The notes under the pieces: generated by a model
Databases searched by the model: none
Told to the model about the DNA's origin: nothing
What the model saw: only the letters and a program-made list of their open reading frames with translations
Translations under genes and position numbers: made by a program
From: Flavobacteriaceae bacterium
Lineage (GTDB): Bacteria; Bacteroidota; Bacteroidia; Flavobacteriales; Flavobacteriaceae
Length of the DNA: 60,860 bases
Assembly: GCA_024635765.1 (NCBI GenBank)
Contig: JAGXIE010000153.1
Coordinates: forward strand, 1 to 60,860
Direction of reading: 5' to 3'
In this document: positions 18,040-27,315 of the stretch, one piece after another
How the letters are laid out: each line of letters starts with the position of its first letter
Numbering within the stretch: position 1 is the first letter of the stretch

Positions 18040-18951
18040 CTATTCCTTTATTATTTCAAAATAATAAATATCATCTTCACCTTTGCCTTTTGCTCTATTT
18101 GATGAGAAATAGCCTTCTTTACCATTATCGTTTAATACAAAACAAATATCATCTCCTCTACTATTAATTGGTTGAGGCATCAATTCAGGATTACCTATAT
18201 TATTATCTTCATCGATAATGCATTTATAAATATCCAATCCGCCAATACCTCTTGCTCTATCAGATGAAAAATACAGCACATTATCTTTAGTTATTGTTGG
18301 AAACATTTCTTTACGAGGTGAATTGATCAAATCACCTAAATTTTCTGGATCACCAAATTTATTATCACCCTCAATTTTAATCCTAAAAATATCTGTAGGC
18401 CCTTTTGCACTTGGGATGTTAGATGTAAAATATAAATAATCACCGTTTGGACTTACAGCGGGATGTGCATATGAATAGTTTGGATCACAAAAAGATAGTG
18501 GTTTAAAATTTTTATAACCTATGCCTTCAACATATTCACCACGCTCAATGCGCAGGTTTCGGGTCTTGTCATCATGTTTATAAACATCGCCTCGTTTTTC
18601 TTCATTCGTAGTGACATACATATATTTTCTGTCTGAACTGAAGGCCGCAGTTGAACTGTTAAATACGAAAGCATCAGAAGATTTGAATTCTTTCGAATTA
18701 ATTATTTCACCATCATCGGTTATCTCACCCTCATATAATGTGAAAACGGTCTGGCCCCTTCGATTTTTATCCACGGAACCAAAACTATTTATTTTGTATC
18801 TCGAATAATACACTTTATTACCCAATTGGTAAATTGCGCCATACTGACTTAACTCATCATTCATCTTTAGATTCTTGATACTATAAGTTGGTTCTTGGGC
18901 TATAGAATTTGCCGAAATAAAAACTAAAATAATTATAAGTAGGCTTTTCAT
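18040..18951 (-). CDS. Exported PD40 beta-propeller protein
   Basis: 303 residues with signal peptide MKSLLIIILVFISANSIAQ. At least four PD40/WD40-like blades are visible: AFSSDRKYMYVTTN, AVSPNGDYLYFTSN, FPTITKDNVLYFSSDRARGIGGLDIY and FVLNDNGKEGYFSSNRAKGKGEDDIYY. These repeats are usual in the N-terminal half of PD40-OmpA proteins near T9SS PorE-like genes; here the OmpA peptidoglycan-binding domain is lacking and the protein ends after the last blade. It lies 9 bp downstream of a small membrane protein gene and is probably co-transcribed with it. Role unknown. Confidence 0.8.
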   Translation of the reverse strand: MKSLLIIILVFISANSIAQEPTYSIKNLKMNDELSQYGAIYQLGNKVYYSRYKINSFGSVDKNRRGQTVFTLYEGEITDDGEIINSKEFKSSDAFVFNSSTAAFSSDRKYMYVTTNEEKRGDVYKHDDKTRNLRIERGEYVEGIGYKNFKPLSFCDPNYSYAHPAVSPNGDYLYFTSNIPSAKGPTDIFRIKIEGDNKFGDPENLGDLINSPRKEMFPTITKDNVLYFSSDRARGIGGLDIYKCIIDEDNNIGNPELMPQPINSRGDDICFVLNDNGKEGYFSSNRAKGKGEDDIYYFEIIKE

Positions 18952-18960
18952 AATTTAAAT

Positions 18961-19287
18961 TTAATCTAGAGATTTTCCAATATCTTGGATTTCATCTTCC
19001 ACAATGATCATTGATTTTTCCCATTGTTTCTTGAGTAAAAAATGAAAAAGATAAGCTGCACCAATCCCAAATGGCAACACGATAAGACCCAAAGCCAAAT
19101 TGTTGTCCCAATTAAAACCTATGTCAATAATGATATCCATAATTCCGAGAATGATTCCTCCAACAAACGTGCCAACATAATAAACAACAATACCCAATAT
19201 GGCAAACAGCCATTTATTTTTATTAAATTGTTCAGCAAGTTTATAAAAATACTTTCCTATAAAATATAAAAATACTAGTCCTAACAT
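18961..19287 (-). CDS. Small membrane protein, three predicted helices
   Basis: 108 residues. Hydrophobic segments lie at about 1-16, 27-53 and 62-86 (GLIVLPFGIGAAYLFHFLL), with a charged C-terminal tail. I do not recognise a family. The start at 19287 lies 8 bp after the stop of an upstream gene remnant, and the PD40 gene follows 9 bp after its stop, suggesting an operon whose first gene has decayed. Confidence 0.6.
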   Translation of the reverse strand: MLGLVFLYFIGKYFYKLAEQFNKNKWLFAILGIVVYYVGTFVGGIILGIMDIIIDIGFNWDNNLALGLIVLPFGIGAAYLFHFLLKKQWEKSMIIVEDEIQDIGKSLD

Positions 19288-19294
19288 AATTTTA

Positions 19295-19450
19295 TTAGTT
19301 AGTTACTTTGAATAATTTGTTTATATATATTGTTTTTCCCTCATTATTAATGCCTCTAAACTCGATCGAGTAATATCCTGGCACATCGGAAGTATAAAAA
19401 TCTTAAGATCTGTATTCGATTTTAAAAGATATATTGCAGATTTCCAAAAG
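19295..19450 (-). pseudogene. C-terminal remnant of a larger secreted protein
   Basis: On the minus strand two adjacent frames join into one sensible C-terminus. FWKSAIYLLKSNTDLKIF in one frame continues, after a one-base slip in a T-run near 19400, as YTSDVPGYYSIEFRG and then INNEGKTIYINKLFKVTN with a stop. The SDVPGYYxIxxxGxxxxG pattern recalls the end of Bacteroidota alpha-2-macroglobulin/TonB-plug-type surface proteins. Upstream the frame is closed by a stop and no more homologous-looking sequence is readable, so most of the gene is deleted. The family guess is weak; the reading-frame break is direct. Confidence 0.5.
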
Positions 19451-19516
19451 CTTTGTAACATTCCTTGATTTTTTGCTTTTTGTTTGGAAGAGTTTTAATA
19501 GGATTGAATATGGAAC

Positions 19517-20692
19517 TCATTCTCTCCTATACTTTTTTGTGATTTCAAATATGTGCTCTAAAATACTTTTGTCAGTCTCGGTTAACTGAATATTTCTTCG
19601 AGACATTACAACTTCGGCAACCTCAAATGCTTTTTTTGTGAGATATGTAGTAAAACCTCCATTACCTCCCCAACTAAAACTTGGGACAAAGTTACGTGGA
19701 AATCCACTGCCAAATATATTAGTGCTTACACCAACCACAGTGCCAGTATTGAACATCGTATTGATACCACACTTACTATGATCACCCATCATCAATCCAC
19801 AAAACTGTAGACCTGTCCGTGCAAAGTTCTCGGTATTATAATTCCAAAGTCTCACTTCAGCGTAATTGTTCTTAAGATTAGAATTGTTTGTGTCCGCTCC
19901 AAGATTGCACCACTCACCTATCACAGAATTACCCAAAAATCCATCATGGCCTTTATTAGAATATCCAAAAATCACAGAATTATTGACTTCACCTCCTACC
20001 CTACTGTGAGGTCCAACTGTGGTAGGACCATATATTTTGGCACCCATTTTAACAGTCGCGTGTTCACACAACGCAAATGGCCCACGAATGATGCTACCTT
20101 CCATAATTTCTGCATCCTTGCCTACATATATCGAACCGGAGTTTGCATTGAGTGTCGTAAACTCCAATTTAGCACCTTCCTCTAAAAAAATATTATGCCC
20201 ATTAAGAATGTTGTTGGTTGAAGAAATTTGTTGTGAACGTCTTCCTTTCGTCAATAATTCAAAATCATCTTCAATTGCTTGACCATTTTTCGAAAAAATA
20301 TCCCAAGTATGTTCGATTTTAAGGACTTCGTCATCATATTCTATCGCTTCAAATGAATCAAAATCAATATCTTCTTGCGCATCCTTTGTATAAAATGCGA
20401 TGACATCCTCATTCTTAAAAATGGCTTGGTTTTCTTCAAGACTCTTAACCATTTCGGCCAATTCTGCGTTGGGCAAAAAAGATGAATTGATTAATACATT
20501 TTCATCCATTTCAACCATTGGATATTTATCGGACAGATAATCTTCTGTAATTGTAGTGGTGGTGAATCCTAATAACTTTTCCCATTTTTCTCGAATGGTC
20601 AAAATCCCTATTCTTATATCTGCAACGGGTCTTGTAAAAGTGAATGGTAAAAGATTGTTGCGAGAAGGACCGTCGAATAAAATATAGTTCAA
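19517..20692 (-). CDS. GlmU-like nucleotidyltransferase with left-handed beta-helix
   Basis: 391 residues. The start MNYILFDGPSRNNLLPFTFTRPVADIRIGILTIREKW is the conserved beginning of the Bacteroidota alternative GlmU family (TIGR03991 type, UDP-GlcNAc diphosphorylase/GlcN-1-P acetyltransferase). Residues about 165-370 are hexapeptide-repeat turns (ISSTNNILNGHNIFLEEGAKLE, GSIYVGKDAEIMEGSIIRGPF, ATVKMGAKIYGPTTVG). These build a left-handed beta-helix acyltransferase domain. It probably supplies UDP-GlcNAc for peptidoglycan and lipid A. TACTTTTG at 20789-20796 on the minus strand may be its -7 box. Confidence 0.85.
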   Translation of the reverse strand: MNYILFDGPSRNNLLPFTFTRPVADIRIGILTIREKWEKLLGFTTTTITEDYLSDKYPMVEMDENVLINSSFLPNAELAEMVKSLEENQAIFKNEDVIAFYTKDAQEDIDFDSFEAIEYDDEVLKIEHTWDIFSKNGQAIEDDFELLTKGRRSQQISSTNNILNGHNIFLEEGAKLEFTTLNANSGSIYVGKDAEIMEGSIIRGPFALCEHATVKMGAKIYGPTTVGPHSRVGGEVNNSVIFGYSNKGHDGFLGNSVIGEWCNLGADTNNSNLKNNYAEVRLWNYNTENFARTGLQFCGLMMGDHSKCGINTMFNTGTVVGVSTNIFGSGFPRNFVPSFSWGGNGGFTTYLTKKAFEVAEVVMSRRNIQLTETDKSILEHIFEITKKYRRE

Positions 20693-20813
20693 ATTTTATG
20701 TATTTAAATTAATACTTGATAAAATTCCAGAGATGAAAAGTTGAATTTAAAATTAAACTTTGTGCCCTAGCAAGAATTTTTATTGAATCAAAAGTAGGGT
20801 AAATATAGAAAAC

Positions 20814-20850
20814 AAAAAAGCCTTCAAAATAAATTTAGAAGGCTTTTGTT
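20814..20850 (-). terminator. rpmE terminator
   Basis: AAAAAGCCTTC/GAAGGCTTTT stem (20815-20825 and 20838-20847). On the minus strand it is followed by a T-run. It lies 17-20 bp after the rpmE stop. Confidence 0.8.
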
Positions 20851-20866
20851 ATAATCAATGCTAAAC

Positions 20867-21118
20867 CTATTTTTTGAATTTAGCATATTTGTTTTTGAAT
20901 TTATCGATACGACCTGCAGTATCCACCAATTTGGATTTACCAGTGTAATATGGATGAGATGTTCTAGAAATCTCCATTTTTACCACTGGATACTCAACAC
21001 CATCGACTTCAATTGTTTCGTTTGTATCTGCTGTAGACTTTGTTAAGAATACGTCATCGTTAGACATATCTTTGAACGCTACAAGTCTATAATTTTCTGG
21101 ATGTATACCTTTTTTCAT
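20867..21118 (-). CDS. rpmE: 50S ribosomal protein L31, type B
   Basis: 83 residues starting MKKGIHPENYRLVAFKDMS. The block ISRTSHPYYTGKSKLVDTAGRIDKF is the L31 signature. The protein lacks the four zinc-binding cysteines of type A L31 and has the longer type B insert, so it is the zinc-independent form (RpmE2/YkgM-like). It is a monocistronic unit with its own promoter (21156-21186) and terminator. Confidence 0.96.
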   Translation of the reverse strand: MKKGIHPENYRLVAFKDMSNDDVFLTKSTADTNETIEVDGVEYPVVKMEISRTSHPYYTGKSKLVDTAGRIDKFKNKYAKFKK

Positions 21119-21155
21119 CTCTAATAACTTTAAATCATTTCATTTTTTGGAAGTG

Positions 21156-21186
21156 CAAATTTACGTATTTTTTACAATTCTACAAT
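21156..21186 (-). promoter_or_regulatory. rpmE promoter
   Basis: Minus strand: ATTG (21183-21186), exact 19-bp spacer, TAAATTTG (21156-21163). Near-perfect Bacteroidota consensus; leader of about 35 nt. Confidence 0.75.
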
Positions 21187-21253
21187 ACTTTTGACTTTAT
21201 TTTTTTGCTTTTAACAATTGAATGTTTAAATGATTTCTTTTGTAACGTTTTGG

Positions 21254-21261
21254 TATATTTG
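21254..21261 (+). promoter_or_regulatory. -7 box TATATTTG upstream of the DUF4199 gene
   Basis: Consensus -7 box 40 bp ahead of the ATG at 21302. Because it lies downstream of the in-frame ATG at 21230, it argues for the 21302 start. No convincing -33 box at 19 bp. Confidence 0.5.
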
Positions 21262-21301
21262 TTTACTAACTAGCATATCAACTTTTTTTAAACTAACTAT
21301 T

Positions 21302-21817
21302 ATGGAAGAACAAAAATTATCACCAGGCAAATTTGCGATGAATTATGGAGTCATTCTAGGATTCATTATGATTCTAATTGCCGTTATTATGTATGTTACT
21401 GGCATGTTATTAGAAGGAAAACAATGGCCACAATATTTATATTATATTATTTTTCCAGTAACCATTATTTATGCTACCAATCAATTTAAAAAGAAAAATG
21501 CCAATATGCTTTCTTTGGGCGAAGGAATAAAAATAGGCGTGCTTATTGGAGTTATTAGTGCTGTTGTCTACATTATATATACATTACTGTTCAATTATGT
21601 TATTGATCCAGAATTTATGAGTCAAGTATTGGAAATGGCGAAAGACAAAATGCTTGAAGAGAACCCTGATATGACCGAAGAAATGGCTGAAAATGGAATT
21701 AAATTTATTGAAATATTCACGAATCCTTTTATCTCAAGTGCCTTTTGGATAGCCATGAGTGCTTTTTTTGGTCTGATTTACGGACTAATAGCTGGTTTAG
21801 TTATGAAAAATGCTTAA
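21302..21817 (+). CDS. DUF4199 membrane protein
   Basis: 171 residues from the ATG at 21302; the ATG at 21230 would lie upstream of the likely promoter box. Four membrane helices (about 14-36, 44-60, 74-97, 138-168) and an acidic loop (MLEENPDMTEEMAENG) match DUF4199, a Bacteroidota inner-membrane family of unknown function. A GT2 glycosyltransferase gene follows 43 bp later. These two gene types are often adjacent in Flavobacteriaceae, hinting at a role in glycolipid handling. This last point is inference. Confidence 0.82.
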   Translation: MEEQKLSPGKFAMNYGVILGFIMILIAVIMYVTGMLLEGKQWPQYLYYIIFPVTIIYATNQFKKKNANMLSLGEGIKIGVLIGVISAVVYIIYTLLFNYVIDPEFMSQVLEMAKDKMLEENPDMTEEMAENGIKFIEIFTNPFISSAFWIAMSAFFGLIYGLIAGLVMKNA

Positions 21818-21860
21818 TTAATTTCACTATTTTTGAATGATAAATTTTGAATTAATTTAG

Positions 21861-22808
21861 ATGAACATATCAGTAGTTATACCGCTACTTAACGAGCAGG
21901 AGTCTCTTAAAGAACTACACGATTGGATTGCAACCGTTATGCAATCCAATCGTTTTTCTTATGAAATCATTTTTATTGATGATGGGAGTACTGATGATTC
22001 TTGGAAAACCATCGAAGAACTTTCGCGAAAAGATATTAATGTTAAAGGCATTAGATTCTTAAGAAATTTTGGAAAATCACAAGCATTGCACGCTGGATTT
22101 GCAAAAGCTCAAGGCGAAGTTGTAATTACCATGGATGCTGATCTTCAAGACAATCCGGAAGAAATTCCGGAATTGTATCATATGATTGCAAACGATAAGT
22201 TCGATTTGGTGTCTGGTTGGAAAAAGAAACGCTATGATTCCGTTCTTTCTAAAAACATGCCTTCTAAATTGTTCAATTGGGCTGCCCGCAAAACCTCTGG
22301 AGTGAAACTTCACGACTTTAATTGTGGCCTCAAAGCTTACAACAAAAACGTTGTAAAAAACATTGATGTTCATGGCGAAATGCATCGGTATATACCTGTA
22401 TTATCGAAAAATGCAGGATTTGCGAACATCGGTGAAAAAGTGGTTTTGCACCAAGCCAGGAAATATGGCACAACTAAATTTGGGATGAATCGATTTGTAC
22501 ACGGTTTTTTAGATTTGGTAACTATTTGGTTTATTTCACGCTTTGGCAGACGTCCAATGCACCTTTTTGGGGCACTTGGTGTTCTTATGTTCTTTATTGG
22601 CTTTGCGTTTACTTTATACCTGGGTATCGATAAATTGTTTTTTAATACCGCTGGACGTTTGATTACTGCCAGACCACAATTCTATATCGCTCTCTCTACG
22701 ATGATTATTGGTACTCAATTTTTTATTGCTGGCTTTTTGGGTGAAATAATTCTCCGAACGAAGGAAGGCAAGAAACGTTATTTAGTTAAAGATGAATTGA
22801 ATTTGTAA
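21861..22808 (+). CDS. Glycosyltransferase family 2, membrane-anchored (GtrB/DPMS-like)
   Basis: 315 residues. The GT-A domain (1-215) shows VVIPLLNEQESL, FIDDGSTDDSW, RFLRNFGKSQALHAGF and the metal-binding TMDADLQDNPEEI. Two C-terminal membrane helices (about 232-255 and 270-292) follow. This is the layout of polyprenyl-phosphate hexosyltransferases such as GtrB and ArnC, which move a sugar from UDP-sugar to undecaprenyl phosphate on the inner leaflet. Donor and acceptor cannot be read from sequence. The downstream phosphosugar mutase and lipid-type exporter are consistent with glycolipid assembly. Confidence 0.88.
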   Translation: MNISVVIPLLNEQESLKELHDWIATVMQSNRFSYEIIFIDDGSTDDSWKTIEELSRKDINVKGIRFLRNFGKSQALHAGFAKAQGEVVITMDADLQDNPEEIPELYHMIANDKFDLVSGWKKKRYDSVLSKNMPSKLFNWAARKTSGVKLHDFNCGLKAYNKNVVKNIDVHGEMHRYIPVLSKNAGFANIGEKVVLHQARKYGTTKFGMNRFVHGFLDLVTIWFISRFGRRPMHLFGALGVLMFFIGFAFTLYLGIDKLFFNTAGRLITARPQFYIALSTMIIGTQFFIAGFLGEIILRTKEGKKRYLVKDELNL

Positions 22809-22860
22809 CATAAGTCTTCAAATTAATCCAGTATTACCATATAACATTTATCAGATTGCT

Positions 22861-22868
22861 TATTTTTG
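22861..22868 (+). promoter_or_regulatory. -7 box TATTTTTG upstream of the phosphosugar mutase
   Basis: TATTTTTG fits TAnnTTTG and lies 22 bp before the ATG at 22890; it could give an internal promoter for the mutase-exporter pair. No clear -33 box. Confidence 0.4.
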
Positions 22869-22889
22869 TATGATAAAATTTGATTATCT

Positions 22890-24620
22890 ATGATTCATAT
22901 AGACCCAACCATTTTAACGCGAATCAATACATGGTTAACGCCTTCATTTGATAAAGAAACACAAGAATTTATCAAAGACAGTATTGCACATCACCCCAAG
23001 GAGATACAAGAAAGTTTTTATCAAGATTTAGATTTTGGAACTGGTGGTATGCGAGGAATAATGGGTATTGGCACCAACAGAATCAATAAATATACGCTTG
23101 GAAAAAACACACAAGGTTTGAGCAATTACATGCACATGTCTTTTCCTGGTCAAGCTCTTAAAGTTGCTATTGCTTACGATTGCAGACATAATAGTAAAAC
23201 ACTGGCAAAACTAGTAGCTGATGTATTTTCCGCGAACGGAATTACTGTTTATCTTTTTGAAGATTTACGTCCAACTCCAGAATTATCATTTGCGGTCAAA
23301 CATTTGGATTGTCAATGTGGAATTGTTTTAACAGCTTCTCACAATCCGCCAGAATACAACGGTTATAAAGTCTATTGGCAGGATGGTGGACAATTGGTCC
23401 CACCACAGGACGTTGAGATTATCGAAGAAATCAACAACCTTGACTATTCTGAAATTAAATTTGATGCCAATGAAAATTTGATTAAAATCATAGGTAAAGA
23501 AGTTGATGATGTTTTCATTAATGCATCCGTAAAAAACGGCTGTTTTAACACCTCTCAAGAGGCAAAGAACAATACAACGGTTGTCTTTACCTCGCTTCAT
23601 GGCACATCGATTACCATCGTCCCAGAAACTCTAAAACGAGCTGGCTACAAAAACGTTCATATTGTCGAAGAACAAAGAGTCCCAAATGGCGACTTCCCAA
23701 CAGTTAAATCGCCGAATCCTGAAGAACCTGAAGCATTAAAAATGGCTTTGGATTTGGCGGATAAAGTAAATGCGGATATTGTTATAGGAACCGATCCAGA
23801 TTGTGATAGACTTGGTGTTGCAGTTAGAAACCTAGAAGGTGAAATGGTGTTGTTGAATGGTAATCAGGCGATGGTGATGATGACCGACTTCCTTTTGAAA
23901 CAATGGGAAAAAGAAGACAAGATAAAAGGGAATGAGTTTATTGGTTCGACCATCGTATCGACACCGATGATGGCTACTATGGCAAAAAATTACAAAGTCG
24001 AGTATAAAGAAGGGTTGACTGGTTTCAAATGGATTGCAAAAATGATCAAGGATTTTCCAAACCTAGATTTTATTGGCGGTGGTGAAGAAAGTTTCGGATT
24101 TATGGTGGGTGATTTTGTGAGAGATAAAGACGCCGTTACCTCTACTCTTTTGGCAATTGAAATTGCCGCACAAGCAAAAGCTAATGGAAGTTCATTTTAC
24201 AAGGATTTAATTCAGTTGTATATTGATCATGGTTTTTACAAAGAGCGTTTAATATCAATGACAAAAAAAGGAATCGAAGGGGCTCAAGAAATTAAGCAAA
24301 TGATGATAGATGCTCGTGAGAACCCATTGAAAGAAGTTAATGGATCTAAAGTGATACGGATTGAAGATTATCAATTATCACGAGCTAAAAATTTCATTAA
24401 CAATACAGAAGAAGTCATCGAAATTCCAAAATCTAATGTATTGATTTACTATACAGAAGATGGAAGCAAAATTGCCTTGCGACCGAGTGGCACAGAACCA
24501 AAGATTAAATTTTATATTAGCGTCAACACTAATTTAAACAATACATCTGCCTTTAAAACTACAGAGGAGCGATTGGACTCAAAAATTGATGCCATTGTTA
24601 AGGACATGAAATTAAATTAA
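22890..24620 (+). CDS. Phospho-sugar mutase (phosphoglucomutase/phosphomannomutase)
   Basis: 576 residues, the size of long PGM/PMM enzymes of the PgcA type. The phosphoserine loop is [13 protein letters not shown] with Ser150. The metal loop is [11 protein letters not shown] (about 301). The sugar loop is GGEESFGF (about 395) and the phosphate loop near the C-terminus is [13 protein letters not shown]. It interconverts hexose 1- and 6-phosphates in the cytoplasm via a bisphosphate intermediate. Its stop overlaps the next start by one base (TAATG), so it is co-translated with the ABC exporter. Confidence 0.94.
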   Translation: MIHIDPTILTRINTWLTPSFDKETQEFIKDSIAHHPKEIQESFYQDLDFGTGGMRGIMGIGTNRINKYTLGKNTQGLSNYMHMSFPGQALKVAIAYDCRHNSKTLAKLVADVFSANGITVYLFEDLRPTPELSFAVKHLDCQCGIVLTASHNPPEYNGYKVYWQDGGQLVPPQDVEIIEEINNLDYSEIKFDANENLIKIIGKEVDDVFINASVKNGCFNTSQEAKNNTTVVFTSLHGTSITIVPETLKRAGYKNVHIVEEQRVPNGDFPTVKSPNPEEPEALKMALDLADKVNADIVIGTDPDCDRLGVAVRNLEGEMVLLNGNQAMVMMTDFLLKQWEKEDKIKGNEFIGSTIVSTPMMATMAKNYKVEYKEGLTGFKWIAKMIKDFPNLDFIGGGEESFGFMVGDFVRDKDAVTSTLLAIEIAAQAKANGSSFYKDLIQLYIDHGFYKERLISMTKKGIEGAQEIKQMMIDARENPLKEVNGSKVIRIEDYQLSRAKNFINNTEEVIEIPKSNVLIYYTEDGSKIALRPSGTEPKIKFYISVNTNLNNTSAFKTTEERLDSKIDAIVKDMKLN

Positions 24621-26452
24621 TGAACTACTTAAAAAAAATCCTTCGGTTTGCACTTCCTTATAAAAAGTACGCGTTCTTAAACATTATCTGTAATATTTTT
24701 TATGCTTTATTCGGGACTTTGGCAATGGTTTCCCTGATGCCAATGATCAATATTTTGTTTAACGAAACCAACAAAGAATATACAAAACCGGAATTCCTAT
24801 CCTTCGGTGACTATTTTTCTAAAGACAAAGTCATCGATTTTTTTAATTATTTCGTTACCAATAAATTGGAAATTGAAGGTCCGAGTGCCACCTTGACGTA
24901 CATGATCGTTATCATTATTTCATTGTTTCTCCTCAAAAACCTATTTAATTATTTAGGTTTATACTATATAACCTATTTGAGAAACGGTGTGTTGAAGGAC
25001 CTGCGCAACGAAATTTACGAAAAAACCTTAAAATTGCCCATCGCATTTTTTTCAGAGAAACGAAAAGGAGATATTATCGCTAGAATATCTGGAGATGTCA
25101 ATGAAGTCCAGACCTCTTTTTTATCCATTTTGGAATTGATTGTAAAAGAGCCATTGACAATCATTTTTGCCATCTTAGCTATGTTCCTGACCAGCGTGAA
25201 TTTGACCATATTTGTGTTTCTTTTTATACCCATTTCCGGATTTATTATTTCTGCCATTGGCAAAAAATTGAAAAAACATTCACAAAATGTGCAACGCGAA
25301 CAGGGTGTGTTTTTATCAACTTTAGAAGAAACATTGGGAGGATTAAAAGTCATCAAAGGATTCAATTCAGAAAATAATTTTGTTTCAAAATTCAGTCAAT
25401 CGACCAGTCGCTTTTTTAATTTTTCAAACCAGTTGACACATCGACAAAATTTGGCTTCACCTACTAGTGAGTTTCTTGGAATTGTAACCATCGCGGTCCT
25501 TTTGTGGTATGGAGGAAGTATGGTTTTAATAGACAAAACATTATCAGGCGGTGCCTTTATAGGATTTATGGCACTTGCTTATCAGATATTAACTCCCGCT
25601 AAAGAAATCAGTAAAGCGTCCTATAGTGTGCGCAGAGGAAATGCCGCTGCAGAACGTGTGCTAGAAATTTTGGAAACCAAAAGCCCGTTGGAGGATAAGC
25701 CAAATGCTATGGTAAAAGATGGATTTCATAATGATATCACGCTTAAGAATGTGTCCTTTAAATATGAGGATGAATTGGTTCTTAAAAATTTCAGCATCCA
25801 TGTGCCGAAAGGAAAAAGTGTTGCTCTGGTAGGACAATCTGGGAGCGGGAAAAGTACCATTGCAAATTTAGTCACTCGATTTTATGATGTCAATGAAGGT
25901 AGTATTCAAATTGACGGTATCGACATACGTGACCTGACCAAGCACTCACTTCGCCATTTAATGGGTTTGGTAACCCAAGATTCCATTCTGTTCAATGATT
26001 CCATAAAGAACAATCTACTGCTTGGAAAAGAAAATGCTTCGGATGACGATATTATTGATGCATTGAAAATTGCCAATGCATGGGAATTTGTTAAGGATTT
26101 ACCGAAAGGGATTGAAACGAATATAGGTGATTCTGGTGGGAAGTTATCAGGCGGCCAAAAACAGCGATTGAGCATTGCCCGTGCAGTTCTTAAAAATCCA
26201 CCTATCATGATTTTAGATGAAGCCACCTCTGCCCTCGATACCGAAAGCGAACGTTTAGTGCAAGTAGCTTTAGAAAACATGATGAAAAATAGAACCTCCA
26301 TCGTAATTGCTCATAGATTATCCACCATTCAAAATGCCGACGAAATTATAGTTATGCAAAAAGGCGAAATAGCTGAACAAGGAACACACCTCGAGTTAAT
26401 GAAAAAACATGGAGTCTACAAAAAACTTGTGGACATGCAGAGTTTTGAATAA
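24620..26452 (+). CDS. ABC exporter, MsbA/lipid-A-type, fused permease-ATPase
   Basis: 610 residues. An N-terminal six-helix transmembrane domain (about 15-330) includes FFSEKRKGDIIARISGDVNEVQ, the usual type IV exporter coupling segment. The ATPase domain (about 365-610) has Walker A GQSGSGKST, signature LSGGQKQR, Walker B IMILDEATSALD and the H-loop IAHRLSTI. A homodimer is expected. Such exporters flip lipid-linked substrates, lipid A or drugs; the adjacent GT2 and mutase genes favour a lipid-linked sugar. The single-base overlap with the mutase and the terminator after it define the operon end. Confidence 0.92.
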   Translation: MNYLKKILRFALPYKKYAFLNIICNIFYALFGTLAMVSLMPMINILFNETNKEYTKPEFLSFGDYFSKDKVIDFFNYFVTNKLEIEGPSATLTYMIVIIISLFLLKNLFNYLGLYYITYLRNGVLKDLRNEIYEKTLKLPIAFFSEKRKGDIIARISGDVNEVQTSFLSILELIVKEPLTIIFAILAMFLTSVNLTIFVFLFIPISGFIISAIGKKLKKHSQNVQREQGVFLSTLEETLGGLKVIKGFNSENNFVSKFSQSTSRFFNFSNQLTHRQNLASPTSEFLGIVTIAVLLWYGGSMVLIDKTLSGGAFIGFMALAYQILTPAKEISKASYSVRRGNAAAERVLEILETKSPLEDKPNAMVKDGFHNDITLKNVSFKYEDELVLKNFSIHVPKGKSVALVGQSGSGKSTIANLVTRFYDVNEGSIQIDGIDIRDLTKHSLRHLMGLVTQDSILFNDSIKNNLLLGKENASDDDIIDALKIANAWEFVKDLPKGIETNIGDSGGKLSGGQKQRLSIARAVLKNPPIMILDEATSALDTESERLVQVALENMMKNRTSIVIAHRLSTIQNADEIIVMQKGEIAEQGTHLELMKKHGVYKKLVDMQSFE

Positions 26453-26476
26453 ATCTAACTAAACGTTATAAAATCA

Positions 26477-26516
26477 GAAAAGGATTTCATAAATGTGAAA
26501 TCCTTTTCATTTTTAT
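26477..26516 (+). terminator. Rho-independent terminator
   Basis: Perfect 13-bp stem GAAAAGGATTTCA/TGAAATCCTTTTC (26477-26489 and 26496-26508) with a 6-nt loop and T-rich tail. The rest of the gap to 26741 is very AT-rich; no gene was seen in it. Confidence 0.9.
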
Positions 26517-26741
26517 TACCAGATTTGGGGAAACTGGTAACGTTAGTAGGTTAGATAATGTAAACTTATATTTTTTTTCGTTATAAAACAAGAAAAAAAT
26601 GCATTTCATCGATTTTTATTGCGTTTCGTCGTTATTTTTTATATTAACTATTTGATATTTAGTTATATATGTTTTTGAATAAATTGAAATTTTTTTAGTT
26701 AAACTTTTTATAACTTCATCAGTCTTATTAGAAACTGTTTT

Positions 26742-27284
26742 GTGGATAACGAATTAGACTTATTAAATCGATTAAGAACCGAAGAAACCAAAGAACAGGC
26801 CTTTAAAGAATTGTTAGCACTATACAAGGAACGTCTCTATTGGCATATTCGGAATATTGTAAAGTCACATGACGATGCCGATGATGTATTGCAGAACACC
26901 TTCATCAAAGTGTATAGAAATATTGCTGGATTCAAAGCAGAAAGCAAACTTTACTCTTGGCTTTATCGTATAGCAACAAATGAATCATTGAGCCACATCA
27001 ATCAGAATTTAAAACGAGGTCATCTTACTACTGAAGAATTCCAACAACAAGCGGTTTCAAATTTAAAAGCAGATGTTTATTTTGAGGGAGATGACATTCA
27101 GTTAAAGTTGCAAAAGGCAATTGCCACTTTACCTCATAAGCAACAATTAGTTTTTAACATGAAGTACTTTGAAGACATCAAATATCGAGAAATGTCTGAA
27201 ATTCTAGACACCAGTGAAGGTGCTTTAAAAGCGTCTTATCATATTGCAGTTAAAAAAATAGAAGATTACCTAACTAAAGATTAA
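26742..27284 (+). CDS. ECF-type RNA polymerase sigma factor
   Basis: 180 residues with a GTG start (GTG GAT AAC GAA); no in-frame ATG precedes the conserved region. Region 2 (about 22-92) holds LYKERLYWHIRNIVKSHDDADDVLQNTFIKVYRNI and the SKLYSWLYRIATNE promoter-melting segment. Region 4 (about 122-175) holds LPHKQQLVFNMKYFEDIKYREMSEIL then SEGALKASYHIA, the -35-recognition HTH. It probably directs a small envelope-stress or house-keeping regulon. It is followed after 31 bp by a single-pass membrane protein that looks like its anti-sigma factor. Confidence 0.92.
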   Translation: MDNELDLLNRLRTEETKEQAFKELLALYKERLYWHIRNIVKSHDDADDVLQNTFIKVYRNIAGFKAESKLYSWLYRIATNESLSHINQNLKRGHLTTEEFQQQAVSNLKADVYFEGDDIQLKLQKAIATLPHKQQLVFNMKYFEDIKYREMSEILDTSEGALKASYHIAVKKIEDYLTKD

Positions 27285-27315
27285 ACCATTTGACCAAATT
27301 ATAGTCAAACTTATA

